Assembly: GCA_963682025.1 (NCBI GenBank)
Contig: OY821518.1
Span: 144,697,511 to 144,761,510 of the forward strand
DNA length: 64,000 nucleotides
Direction of reading: 5' to 3'
Origin: Cordilura impudica
Lineage: Eukaryota > Arthropoda > Insecta > Diptera > Scathophagidae
The notes beneath the pieces are model-generated. The model saw only the letters and a program-made list of their open reading frames with translations, made no database searches and was not told the DNA's origin. The stretch's first letter is position 1, and every line of letters starts with the position of its first letter. The translations under genes and the position numbers were made by a program. This document shows positions 11,106 to 22,573 of the stretch, piece after piece.

Positions 11106-11181
11106 TGTTTTTAACTGGTTAAATAAAAATACCTTAAGCTTATGCTACAATATTATTCTGAATGCAGACTTTTCGAAATTA

Positions 11182-11600
11182 ATGAAAAAAATTATCATTT
11201 TGAAAGAGGAAATAATAAAGCGTGCTATTAATATGAAAGATTTTCAAACAAAATTCCATAGTTTCGTTTTTGATTTTAAGAGTCGTTTGTCTAAATCAAA
11301 TAGACAGGATGACCGTCTCTGTGGGGATAATAAAAATTGGTTAGATTCTTCCAACGCATTTGTAAACCACACAACAAATAAAAGAGGTTGCAAAGAAGTG
11401 GAATTTGATGAATGTTCCTTAAAAACAAAAACATAATAATGCATAAGTTTATATGTATGGCTCTATTGCCAATTCGCCTACTGTCAAAGGAATCCCAAGA
11501 AGCTCGAAATAAGGATTTTAAAAACTACAGCGAACACTTTTCGCGTAAATGAAGCCGGGAGAAATCGAATCGGTATATACAAAATATGTTCCAGCCAACC
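11182..11600 (+). pseudogene. Transposon-type protein of unclassified family, degraded copy
   Basis: An open stretch (11182-11436) contains NKNWLDSSNAFVNH, then KRGCKEVEFDECS. In another frame, 11457-11552 gives ALLPIRLLSKESQEARNKDF, then NYSEHFSRK and a stop. The same order (a WL motif, a (R/C)-G-(R/C)-x-K-x-(I/F)-D-x-(Y/C)-S motif, then PIxxLSxExQExRNKD) is seen in the longer copy at 25440-26130, so these are two copies of one mobile gene. I recall this as a recurrent uncharacterised insect protein family and cannot name a superfamily. The middle, where catalytic residues would lie, is missing. Confidence 0.55.
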
Positions 11601-12765
11601 TCAGATCCAACTATTTTTGGAAATGTATCGAAATGTATAAATTTTTACTACTTTTTAAAATTTTTCGCATAACATAGGAATTCAGTTTAAAAACGCAAAC
11701 CAAGAATAACATAAAAAATTTATTTAGTGACGACAAAAGTGCGGGACAAGATATCTTAAAGATTAAAATTTTGTCACTGCTACTTGTTGGTAAGGGACAA
11801 AATTCATAGCAAATTTCATCAACATCGCAGGTCAATAGAATTTTTTATTAATGAAAAATTAAATAAATAAAAAAGTTTTCAAGGAAAGTATGGAATATGT
11901 TATGTTTTTATAACTTCTGCATAGTTATTTTAAAACCAGAGGTAAAATTCGGATATGTCGTATCTTTGATGCCCTACACCTGCACCGTAAAATTATTATT
12001 ATAATCAATATTAGGTACGGTTACCACTTTAATACTGTTGCCGATATTCAAACTTAAAATTCGAATACAATTTATATTTCAAGTTAATTCCATTACTTTT
12101 TTTTGATCAGTTTCTATTATAATTTCTTGTTATAAAAAACAATAAAATAATTGACTACTTGAAAAATTTCATTAATTGTTTCTTACTAGAGTGGAAAATA
12201 TAAATTTCTTAAGTACATACTTCATAGAACACCAACGCAGCCGGCGTTATATACACAAAGCTTGATCCCTATAAGAATTTTTTGAGAGTTCAGAAGTCAT
12301 ACGAAAATTCAAAAAATTTTCAAATGATTCTTGGCTAAAAACGTCTAGATATTAATATTAAAAAAGTTACTTTTAAAACACTTTTATAAGAATAAGCTAG
12401 TAATTTTGTTAATTATAAATTAAAGCAGGTAATAAATTAAAGTCACCCTATATAGAGTCAAAAATGTTCCCGATAAAAGCTTATATACTAATTTTGATCT
12501 AAATATATGTTTGTATAATTGGGATCTTTAGTTTGCGTATCATGCCAAGAAGAATAAATATTGAAATTTTCTTTAACTATAAAAAAAAAACAAATTTGTA
12601 ACAGAGATAAAAACAATTAAAGGAAAATAGTGATGTATATAACAAAAACCGGATGTTCGATTATTTTCAAAATCAAAAATTACAAAAGCTAACCAAATTT
12701 TGTTTGCATTATGTTAAATCCATTTTCTGAAATAAAAATTAAAAACAACTGAAATTTTTTACTTT
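11601..12765. other. AT-rich stretch, no gene
   Basis: No recognisable coding or mobile sequence. 12418-12540 faintly resembles the body of the DINE-like family (GATAAAAGCTTATATACTAA), too weak to annotate. Confidence 0.4.
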
Positions 12766-13130
12766 TACTTTTTTAAGAAAAGGTTAATAAAAGATACTAT
12801 TTAAAAAAAAGTAATTTTTTAAAAGGTACTTTTTTAAGAAAAGGTACTTTTTTAAGTACTTTAAAAAAAGGTATTCTACAAAAATTCCATTTTTAAGGGA
12901 AGGTAATTTTTAAGGTAATTTTTTAAGAAAATGTAATTGTTTATAAATAAGGTACTTCTTAATAAAAAGGATATTCTTTGAAAAATTGGTACTTTTTCAA
13001 AAAAGGATGCTCTTTCATAAAAGAATACTTTTAAAAAAGGCAGCTTCCTGAAAAACGGATACTGATATTTTATTTTTTCAGAAAAGCTAATTTTTAGGGA
13101 AAGGCACTTTCTAAAAATATATACTTTTTT
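12766..13130. repeat. Degenerate tandem repeat of GGTACTTTTTTAAGAAAA type
   Basis: Diverged units of roughly 20 bases built on AAAGGTACTTTTTTAAGAAA occur in succession up to the edge of the RTE remnant. Period and unit number are blurred by drift. Confidence 0.6.
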
Positions 13131-13289
13131 ATGGATTATATTTTTGGGGGATGGGGTCTTTCACAGAGGTGCACTTGTGCGGAAAGCTATCTGTCTGTCA
13201 TCCACTTGGGGATGGCAAGAAGCGATTCTTCTGTTCTGAATTTCCCAAGCAGCTCACTACTTCTAAAAACTTCTTGAACTCCAAACCAT

Positions 13290-14640
13290 TGAAGAACAAT
13301 GACGGAGTGTTATGACCTTTCAAAGGTGAGAAAATGGAAGTATTGAGACAGCATTACTCTAACATGCTATCCAATCTAACAATAAATCCCGTAAGAGTAT
13401 GCTACTGCACTACCCACAGAGTGAGATAAGACATTTCCATAGAATGCCCCGAAATTACAGAAATAATTAATGCTGTCAATGCCTTGAAGATTAATAAAGC
13501 CTCTGTAGTTGAGAACATTGCCCGAGAGATGTTAAAAGCTGATTCTCGAACAACAGCGCAATTATATCTACCCCATATCGGGAACTTTTGGCACACTTGT
13601 GATCTTGATTCACATCTAAAGGAAGGTATCATAGTCAATATTCCTAAAAAAGGCGACCTTACCGAATGCAGTAAAAGAGTAGCTGATGCTGTACTCCCGC
13701 ACAAATCTTGCGTCGACCACATCAACATTCTTCGTATAATCATCGAGCAGTCAACCGAATGGCAATCTCCCCTCTACATGATATAATCCTTGTATGAGAA
13801 TGTGAAATTCCGAGTTGTCCATGACAACGCACTGAGCAACAGTTTAATTGTGTTAAATGGTGTTCGACAAGGATGTATACTATCTCCTCTTCTATTTAAC
13901 ATCATACTTGACATCATTGTACGTAATGCTACAGCAGAAAATAGAGGTATAACATGGAGAATCAACCAACATCTGGAGAGCCTGGAATATGCTGATGATA
14001 CCTCTTATAGCACAGTGATCGACACGCGTCAGCTAAACTCAAATACCTTGAGAACGAAGTTTCAAAAGCCGAGTTAAAAATAAACATAAAGAAATGTAAG
14101 GATGTGCGCTGCAACACTCTCAACAACGCAAAATTTCGAATACAGAATGTTGAGCTGGTAGAAGTTAACACATTCTGTTACTTGGGTAGCGTACTAACAA
14201 AAACAGGCGGCTGCCGTGATGATATATCCTTCCGAATCTCAAAGGCTAACCAGTCATTTGGTATCTTACGTCCTATATGGAAGTCAACTGCTTTCTCGAA
14301 ACGAATCTTGAAGCACGACATCGCACGATATTAACAGGATACAGGTATTCAATATCGAATTATGGGAGCAGACATACCAACGCCCAATCCGCATTGAGAT
14401 TCTGAATCGTTAAAGGCGCCGGACTGGTCACACGCTCCGCAGACCACATGGCGACACGGCAAAGGCTGCTATAGATTGGAACCCGCATGGAAACACACGA
14501 AGAGTTGGGCTGAAATTACTCAAAGGGACTTAAGCTGGAGTGAAATAAAAACCCTTGCATCGAGAAGGACCGATTGGAGAGAATTCGTTGTGGCCCTTTG
14601 CTCCTTTTAGGAACCACAGGACATAATATATATGTATATA
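13290..14640 (+). mobile_element. RTE-clade LINE remnant (reverse transcriptase pseudogene)
   Basis: In several frames the stretch gives RTE-type reverse transcriptase pieces in order: EIINAVNALKINKA (13455), IVNIPKKGDLTECS, VDHINILRIIIEQSTEWQSP, GVRQGCILSPLLFNI (13861), LEYADDTSYS with the YADD metal-binding pair (about 13982), NTFCYLGSVLTKTGG, and a C-terminal part ending SWSEIKTLASRRTDWREFV. Between ECS and VDH, and again after WQSP, family segments including the first catalytic Asp region (FIDFEKAFDS-type) are missing. Stops are frequent. The end is an AT microsatellite (14628-14646), as usual for RTE 3' ends. No endonuclease domain was found, so the copy is 5'-truncated and internally deleted. 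Confidence 0.85.
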
Positions 14641-15432
14641 TACATCTATTTTTCATTTTATATTGGCGATTTTCTTCATTATATCGGGATAACGATAAAA
14701 AATATGTGGCAACACTTGCTTAAGCTACTGCGACACGTGCAGTAAAACCATACACAAAGGCTACATCTACAACAACTACAACAAGAAAAAAAGTTATAAA
14801 ATATAACTCAAGAAAAACAAAAAACAGATTGAGTATTTTTATTTTTTCAAGAGTATTTCACATTTACACTCATATCTCATGACCCCTTGGACTAATTTTG
14901 ATGATTTTAAATAGCAACTCGGGAGGTTAATTAACGGAATTTATGGCCTCATGTATATTTTCGAAAAAACTAAATTTTTCCTAAGAACATGCAGTTTTTC
15001 TCCGGCTGTATCCCGAAAACCAATTGGAATTTTATTTTCCTAACTTCGGCATAATTGGAGCCATATACTAGGAAAAAAAGTGTAAAACAAACTAACCCAA
15101 AAAACTACATCTGGTGCCTCAAAATTGTTAAAATGTCAGTTGCAGTGAACATTTTTTATTAGATTTTTTGTTCTTTTTTAATCTGTATTAAAGTCACATA
15201 GATTTTCAATATGTATTGAATAGTGGAAAAGCTTTTATCTTTAATTTTGGAACTTTCGAGTAAAGATTTTTCATTTGCCAATTCTCCAATTTTCGTTTGT
15301 TTATCACGTTGCTTTCCCATGTCAAATTTTTTATACAATTTGTGTATTATAGACAAAATTTTTTTATTCTCTTGATATTGTTCCAGATAGATAAAATGTT
15401 AGATTACGATTTTGGTTTTTATATATTTAAAA
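14641..15432. other. Spacer between RTE and hAT elements, no gene
   Basis: AT-rich sequence without supportable features. Confidence 0.5.
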
Positions 15433-15530
15433 TAGGGCTTCCAACCAATCCCGAAATCCCGGGATTAAGGTACAGTAATCCTGGGATTTACGTATTTTAT
15501 GAAATTTTATCAATTAGTATAAAAATTTGA

Positions 15531-15960
15531 ATCTTATATATTAAAAGAATTTATGAATCAACTTTGCATTCAAGATTATTTCAATATTTTCCTTCCCCCA
15601 AACCTCTATAACTAGAGTTCTAATTAACGTATGCTATTGACATAGGTCTAAGAACACTCAGTGGATCAAGCTCCTTCTTAACTGCGTAAATTCGTTGGGT
15701 TTGAGGAAAGTTATGCGTGGAGAATCGACTTTACATTATGCAACAAAAAAGTTAACGTACAGATTAACTGTTTAAATTCGTTGAGTTTGAGCAAAGTTAT
15801 GCGTGCGCAATCAACTTTACATTATGCAACACGGAAGTTAACGTACAGATATCTTCTTTATATATCTTATATATTAAAAGAACTTATGAACCAACTTTGC
15901 ATTCAAGATTTTTTCAATATTTTCCTTCTCTCAAACCTCTATTACTAGAGTTCTAATTAA
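15531..15960. repeat. Direct duplications within the hAT 5' region
   Basis: Two roughly 98-bp copies (15531-15630 and 15862-15960; both run TTATATATTAAAAGAA... to AGAGTTCTAATTAA) bracket two adjacent copies of an 84-bp unit (about 15683-15764 and 15766-15850; CTGCGTAAATTCGTTGGGTT / CTGTTTAAATTCGTTGAGTT). Copies differ at several sites, so the duplications are not recent. Confidence 0.8.
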
Positions 15961-16473
15961 TCGACAAGTAAGTCATGACTATTTCTCTTTGAGTCTAATA
16001 ACAGCAACTAAAGTTCCAGAAATTTAAAATTTTAGTCATTATTTTGAAAAAGTTTATAATTTTAGCATGTTTTCGAATTTCTTTTAAATTATTGTATATT
16101 TGTATTGTACATATAAGAATTCCAATGGTAAATTAAAATTTTTGTCGACAAGTAAGCCATGAAATTTTCTGCTTTATTGCAATTTTCCAATTATTTTGAA
16201 AATATATTTTTAGTATCTAGTATGTTTTCGAATTTGCGAAGAACAAGTTAAAGTTAATTAGTAACTCGTAAGTATTATATTGAAAAAGCAATGTGATTTG
16301 ATTATGGTTTTTGGAATTAAAATTCTTTTATAGTGTTTCAAATATTGTCTACATAACTGCATAAATCGTATTTGCTAAAGTACATTCCGTAATACCAATA
16401 CGCTGTAAGTATATTGAAAAAATTAAGAGTTGAATGCAGTATTTTTAAATAATATTTATTGTTTTAAATAAAA

Positions 16474-18426
16474 ATGGCAGTTTACAAAGAATATTTTTTA
16501 GGGAGTAATTCAGCAGTTTGGAAACATTTCCTACGCGATGAGAAAGGCGAGACTGCAATGTGTACGGTGAGCGATTGTAAAAAAGTTTTAAAAATTGGAG
16601 GTGGAACGACAAAAGGTCTTCATACTCATTTACTTTCGAAACACAAAATTCAACTAAAGAATGAAATCGGCTCTGATGTGACAAGTACATCAGGTGAACC
16701 GCCAAAAAAAGACTTGCAACATTAACTAACTTTTTTCCTTCTTTGGAGCGTAACGAAAAGTCGCTTCCTGCAACTCTTTCACGTTTAACTGCACTAGATG
16801 GGCTTCCATTTAATATTTTATGCCGTTCTTCAGATCTGCGTGCAGCTTTGTCTGCTATGGGATTTGGTAAACTTCCTACCTCACCCAGCACAATTTGTAA
16901 AATTGTTTTAGATTATGCTAATGAAATAAGAAAGACTGTTAAAGCTGAAATTGCCGACCAACGGAAATCGGGAGAACGATTTTCTCTGTCATTCGATGAA
17001 TGGACATCTTTAAGGAATAGGCGATACATGAATATAAATGTTCATGCACAAGAATCAAAATTCTGGAACTTAGGTCTTGTTCGAATCACTGGTACAATGC
17101 CTGCAGAAAAGTGCATTGAATTATTAGTAGAAAAGTTAAATGAACATGGAATTAATTTACATAAGGATGTCGTCTCTATTATGACAGATGGAGCCAGTGT
17201 TATGACAAAAGTTGGGAAGTTATTATCAGTGCATAAACAATTATGTTTGGCACACGGTATACAACTTTCAGTTATTGACGTGTTATACAAAAAGTCGGAA
17301 GAAAGTGCTGAATCAGAAGAAGATATTGAAGTGGAAAATGTTTCAGAAAGTGAGAGTGAAACTTAACAGTTTGAGGATGAAAAAGAATTTGTAGATAATC
17401 GCAGCAATCAGCGAACATGTGAAGTAAATGAAGGATCGTTCGCGCCACTGATAAAAAAAAGTGCGAAAAATAGTATATCTGTTTAAACGCTCACCAACAA
17501 AAAATGATGATTTGCAAAAATATGTCCGAGAAGATTTTGGGAAAGAAATTCCTTTAATAAAAGACTGTAAGACGATGTTAGCACGTTTTTACTTATTAAG
17601 TAATTGTGTCCAGAAAGCTCTAATAGATGTAAAACTAAATATATCCATAGATATATCTCAAAATGAAATCACAGTGATTTCTGAAATTGTTGAAGCTTTA
17701 ACACCAATAAAGGCTACTGTTGAAGCTCTTTGTCGTCAGGACGCTAACCTTATTACGGTCGACATCGCTATTAGTTTTACGCTGAAAAAACTGCAGGAGG
17801 CAGATAATATTATTAGTCAAAAGCTGTTTGCAGCTTTAAATACTCGAATGAAGCAACGACGCACGGATCTTAGCGGACTTTTGTATTACCTACATAATGG
17901 CTTGAATAGAATTTCTCAGTTCGACAAAGAGTTCATTACAGTTCCAACACCAACTAAGTGCCGTAAATTGATTGTAGATCTTCTTGATAGATTGAATGCA
18001 ACTTCCATAACAGGATTATCTTCAATAGATCTCGAACTGGAGGAATTGCCAGAGGTTTCATAGCAGGATGAAGATGAAGTGACTGAAATTATTTCTGTCC
18101 AGCCGTTAACAACAGCAGAAGAAATTAATAAAGCAATAAATGATGGTATGGCACGTCCGCAACAGATACCGCATCGATGTGAATCGTTGACTTCAACACT
18201 TCAAAAAGAGATGGCTCTATTTGAAAATGGAGGCTCACATGGGGATTTTTTGAAAAGAGCATATAAATATTTAAAAACAATAAAGCCAAGCAGCATCGAG
18301 TCAGAAAGAGCTTTTTCCTTTGCAGGGTTGCTTTGTACTAAATTACGCTGTTCTTTGGGTGACAAGGTTCTAGACGAGCTCTGTTTCCTTATATGCCACT
18401 TTCAACAACAAAAACAAAAGGCTTAA
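16474..18426 (+). pseudogene. hAT transposase with N-terminal BED finger, broken
   Basis: Pieces lie in order in two frames. Residues 1-83 (16474) form a BED zinc finger: WKHF at 16-19, C30, C35, H52 and H57. From 16743: LPATLSRLTALDGLPFNILC, LSFDEWTS and IMTDGAS, which fit the hAT DNA-binding and catalytic N-half with candidate Asp residues, followed by an acidic stretch (EESAESEEDIEVENVSESE). From 17461: LFKRSPTKNDDLQKYV and NCVQKALIDVK; the segment after DCKT that normally carries the conserved R-W motif is missing. From 18079 to 18426: a C-terminal dimerisation region with KPSSIESERAFSFAG. There is a frameshift near 16730, stops at 17364 and 18061, and another shift near 17470, so no functional protein is expected. 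It resembles ZBED-like hATs. Confidence 0.9.
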
Positions 18427-18492
18427 TCAAAGTTTCATAATAACAAATTAAACAATAAATCAATGTTTAATCACTATTTGTTATTTTGTAAG

Positions 18493-18720
18493 CTGGAGCG
18501 GAATTATGAAACGTGATAGTATGACTATCACGGTTTTACCATAGCAAATTACTGTGACACTTAAACAGCTATCACAGCAAAATTATAACCAAATAATTGT
18601 GACACTAAAAACACAATTATTTGGTTATAATTTTGCTGTGATAGCTGTTTAGGTGTAACAGTAATTTCTTGTTCAAAAACTGTGATAGTTACTCTATCAC
18701 GTTTCATAACTGCGCTCCAG
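18493..18720. mobile_element. MITE with about 110-bp inverted arms, nested in the hAT
   Basis: The element is almost a pure hairpin. CTGGAGCG, then TTATGAAACGTGATAG on the left, is mirrored on the right; the arms extend about 110 bases to a loop near 18605. Each arm itself contains an inverted CTATCAC/GTGATAG motif. No ORF is present. The flanks (GTAAG on the left, TACTA on the right) give no secure target duplication, although a TA target is possible. It lies inside the hAT element and so post-dates it. Confidence 0.85.
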
Positions 18721-18993
18721 TACTAATTTAATTTCATCTCCTTTTTTTTTTTATTATACTTAATGAATTGCTTTGTGTTTATGTGTTTATTAAATTAAAT
18801 AAAAATAACTTAATTTTATAATTAATTTAAAAAAAAAAACTTCTTGAATTTATTTGTTTTTACTTTATATTAATTTTTTTTAGCAGAGGAAGTTAATCCC
18901 GGGATCAATCCCGGGATCCCGGGATTTATAAAACTTAATCCCGAAATCCCGGGATCGGAAATTCTCTCCGGGATTGGAAGCCCTAATTTAAAA

Positions 18994-20308
18994 CCATCCC
19001 TATTCTTCCAATAATAAGATATTTGTTTTTTAGTTTGGATTTTAATACATATCTTACTAACAAAGTTTGTTTTTATCATATACATGTGTATAAATAAGCG
19101 ATAACAATCGTGGTGTACGATTTTGGCCTTTAACCACTGCATTTAAAAATTTATATTTAAATTTCAATATATAATTGGAATAACTTTTAGTTGTCATTTT
19201 CACAAGAAAATGATGACAGAAGAAACTGCAATTCTTAACTGTACTTTTTTTAAAATATGGTAGTATCATACTATTCTAAAATTTGGTCCACTACCTATAT
19301 AATTTGCATAATTAGTGAATATTTAGTGTAACCAATATATGACCCTAGATTTGGCGTTTAGAAGATATAGTTCTGCACATGTAAAAGAATGGCGTGTGTG
19401 AATACTTTTGTCTGACTCTTTATTTATGTTTTTAAAAATTAAGAATATTAAGTTGAAAAGCTAATTTTAAGTGAACTTAGAGCTCGATCCAACTCAAAGA
19501 GAATTTTTCATGTTAATGGCTAATTTTTTATTTTTATTAGTAATAAAAATCTTAAACCAATAAAAAAAAATAGTCGCTACAATTTCAGTTGTATGTATTA
19601 AAATCATGTCAGTTTCTTGGCTAATAGCTATGTCATTATTGTTTAAATCTTCATGCTATTCATTTCCGTTTTGTCCGCATCCTTTAGTTGGTTATTGCAT
19701 AATTTCCGTTTGATGAGCCAGTTATTTTTTCTCTCATAAAATCATGTCTACAATGTTAAAGTTTAAATTAAAAGCAACTCGTTGCAACAACAAGTGCATG
19801 GGTAAATTGAATAATTTTTGTTTGGCAAAAATATAGTGCAAAAATCTGTTATTTGTCCAAAACGACAATATGACTCACTACACAAACGAAACAAATAAAA
19901 ACCAAGTATGATTTTCGAGAAAAAGATGTCATAAGTTTCTGGAAAAGATCTAAGACCAGACATTTAAGATTTAAATGTAAAGTATGGAAAGTTATGAATT
20001 TTTCCCAAGATTTCAATAATATTTTTTGCTTTATTTGACATAGGAAATGTTTGGAGAAATTAAACAAATCCTTTTTTCTACTCAATAAGTATGAGGGGAT
20101 AAAAAATTTATTATTAAAGTTTTAGTTTAGTTAAATCGAAGTCAAGATTTTTAAAATTTTCAAAACCAAAAGACTTTTAAAAACGCAAATTATATTATTT
20201 TTCCAACATGCAGTAATTTTGAGAATTTTAAAACGTATTACTAAAAAATCTAACAGTGAGATGTAATAAAAACGTAATTGATAGAAAATGACGAAATGTC
20301 AGTTAAGG
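18994..20308. other. AT-rich stretch, no gene
   Basis: Only chance ORFs were seen; no mobile-element signature was recognised. Confidence 0.5.
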
Positions 20309-21070
20309 CAAATTTTATACCCTATACCACTATGTGGTATAATGACTTTGTGCTGCTGTTTGTAACAACCAAAAATATTTGATCTAGACCCATCTTTAAT
20401 TATACCGATCGAATCAGAATCACTTTTTGAGTTGATTTAACAATGTCCGTCCGTCCGTCCGTCCTTCCGTCCGTCTGTGTGTCCATGTAAACTTTGTAAT
20501 CAAACTGCAGGTCGCAAATATGAATATATTTTGATGAAATTTGGTATATAAGCTTTTATCGGCCATGGAATCAACGCTATTGAAATTGGTGAGAATCGGA
20601 CCTAGCCCCCATACAAATTACCCCTTTGAAAACGACATAAATTGCCATAAGATCCAAATTGTCATAAGATCTTACTCAAATAGGGTTTGTATGCGTTGAT
20701 TACATCCATTAATGATCCCTTTGGCCCCATATAGACTGCTTCCCGATCTTCACTTAAATCTATTAAAAACAAAAATATTGCACTGATTCTTCTCAAATTT
20801 TGTTTGTATATATTTTTGCAAAATATAAGAGACTTTACCAAACATGATCAGGATTGGTCCATTTTTGGGCCTAGTCCCCATATAGATATAGCATCCGATA
20901 TGAACTTTTTCATATCTGCAGCCAAAAAAATTAATAAAAATCCCACTCAAATTTGGTTTTTGCTTATTTTCTATGTCCAGTTAGTTGGGCCTAAGAGATA
21001 GGGTTTCTAAACGCATGGTATAGGGTATCGTATAGTCGGTCTAGACCGACTATAATTTTCTTACTTGTTT
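20309..21070 (+). mobile_element. DINE-1-like non-autonomous repeat, copy 5
   Basis: Near-complete copy with the TATACCCTATACCACTATG start, GTCCG microsatellite (20446-20477) and TCTAGA-centred palindrome close to 21040. Small deletions distinguish it from copies 3 and 4. Confidence 0.9.
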
Positions 21071-21715
21071 TAAATTAAAAATATTGATTTTTGAAGTGTT
21101 TAACAGTATTACATCTTTAATATAAAAACCTGTACTTTTGTAAAAAAGGAACAGGTAAATTTATATTTAACTTTTGTTAAAAGTTTTATTAGATTAATTT
21201 ACTAGTTCTTTTCCAATTTTAATCTTAATCAAAAATATATAGGGTTTTGTGTGGAACCGGAATAATTAATTACAAATGCTCTTGAATTTGATGTCTATAT
21301 TTGATGGACACGATAAATTAAAAAAATATTTAATTAAATAAAAGTATTTTTTTTAAACCACGTTTTTTCCTAGCCCGAATTGAATTATTTTAAACGAAAA
21401 GTAAAGAATGATTGTCATCTATTGAATGTGCCCCACTTTTTCGTTTCAAATCGGGCTAAGAAATTTTTTTTTATTCTATTTAGTCTGTTTTTAAATGTGG
21501 TATATTATTTTTGAGGTGTAAACATCTATCTACAATACAATCATAAAAACAGTGTAAGGGAAAATCAGTAAGCAGAACCGCCGAGTTCGCTGTCTGGATA
21601 GCAAAATCACAAATCTTTTTCGTTAATTTTAAATATTCAATTGTATATATACTAGGAAAACTTTGAAGAAGTCAAAAATAACTTAGGAGGTTTTTTTAAT
21701 TACTACACCTTTTTC
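21071..21715. other. Spacer with a MITE fragment
   Basis: 21512-21560 (GTGTAAACATCTA, then ACAATACAATCATAAAAACA) matches the terminal part of the MITE at 2853-3196. The rest is AT-rich and unremarkable. Confidence 0.5.
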
Positions 21716-22298
21716 AATTGTATTTCAGAAAACATCAATTGAATTTCAGAAGGTATCAAGTTGTTTCAGAAAACATTAATTGATTTTCAGAAAATTTCAA
21801 TTGTATTTCAGAAGGTATCAATTGTATTTCATAAAACATTAATTGTATTTCAGAAAGTATCAATTGAATTTCAGAAAACATCAATTGATTTTCAGTAATA
21901 ATCAATTGTATTTCAGAAAGCATCAATTGATTTTCAGAAAGTATCAATTGGGTTTCAGAAATTATCAAATGTATTTCAGAAAATATTAAATGTATGTCCG
22001 AAATTATCAAATGTTTTTCAGCAATTACCAAATGTATTTCAGAAAATACCAATTGTATTTCAGAAAACATCAAATGTGTTTCAGAAATTATCAAATGTAT
22101 TTCAGAAACCATCAAATGCATTTCAGAAAATTTTAAATGTATTTCAGAAAACAGCAAATGTATTTCAGCAATTATCTAATGTATTTCAGAAAACATCAAA
22201 TATATTTCAGAAAACATAAAATGTATTTCTGAAATTATTAAATGTATTTCAGAAAGTATCAAACGTATTTCAGAAAACATCAAATGTATTTCATAAAT
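21716..22298. repeat. 21-bp minisatellite (ATTTCAGAAAACATCAAATGT type)
   Basis: About 27 tandem units of 21 bases, each with an ATTTCAGAAA core followed by a variable A/T segment such as CATCAAATGT. Because the period is a multiple of three, long open frames appear on both strands (a heptad FSEIHL-like peptide on the minus strand). These are by-products of periodicity; there is no start context or neighbouring gene to support translation. Confidence 0.92.
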
Positions 22299-22573
22299 TT
22301 TTTATGATTTCATTAAATTAAATAATATCGATCATTTAAAGACGGTAGTCGTAACTCGAAAAAAACATTCATATGTACTTAAGGGTACTTCATTGCTATG
22401 TCTATGACGATCCCCAAAATATTTCGGTTCTGAAGATAACCGCGTTTGTGCTAAAACTTGTAAAAAAAGCTTCCGAAAAAGAAATTTTTATGAATAAAAC
22501 AATATTAAATGCAATATTTTAACTGGTTAAACAGAATAATAACAGAATAATTCGATTCTGCATCAAAACATTA

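Larger units (their letters stand above)
15433..18985 (+). mobile_element. Complete hAT-superfamily element with 8-bp target duplication
   Basis: Both ends read TAGGGCTTCCAA followed by CCCG-rich sequence (left 15433, right reverse-complemented ending 18985). They are flanked by the exact 8-bp duplication ATTTAAAA (15425-15432 and 18986-18993). TIR beginning (T/C)AGGG and 8-bp duplications are hAT hallmarks. Subterminal CCCGGGAT repeats occur on both sides (two at left, several at 18895-18975) and are plausible transposase-binding sites. The interior carries a broken BED-type transposase, tandem duplications at 15531-15960 and a nested MITE at 18493-18720. Element length is 3553 bp, about 3.3 kb without the MITE. 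Confidence 0.93.

Noticed and set aside
21756..22157. A 133-codon minus-strand frame with seven-residue repeats
   Set aside because: A by-product of the 21-bp minisatellite; an opposite-strand frame is open for the same reason.
21716..22298. Tandem repeats considered as a CRISPR array
   Set aside because: Units are contiguous without unique spacers, and the window is eukaryotic.
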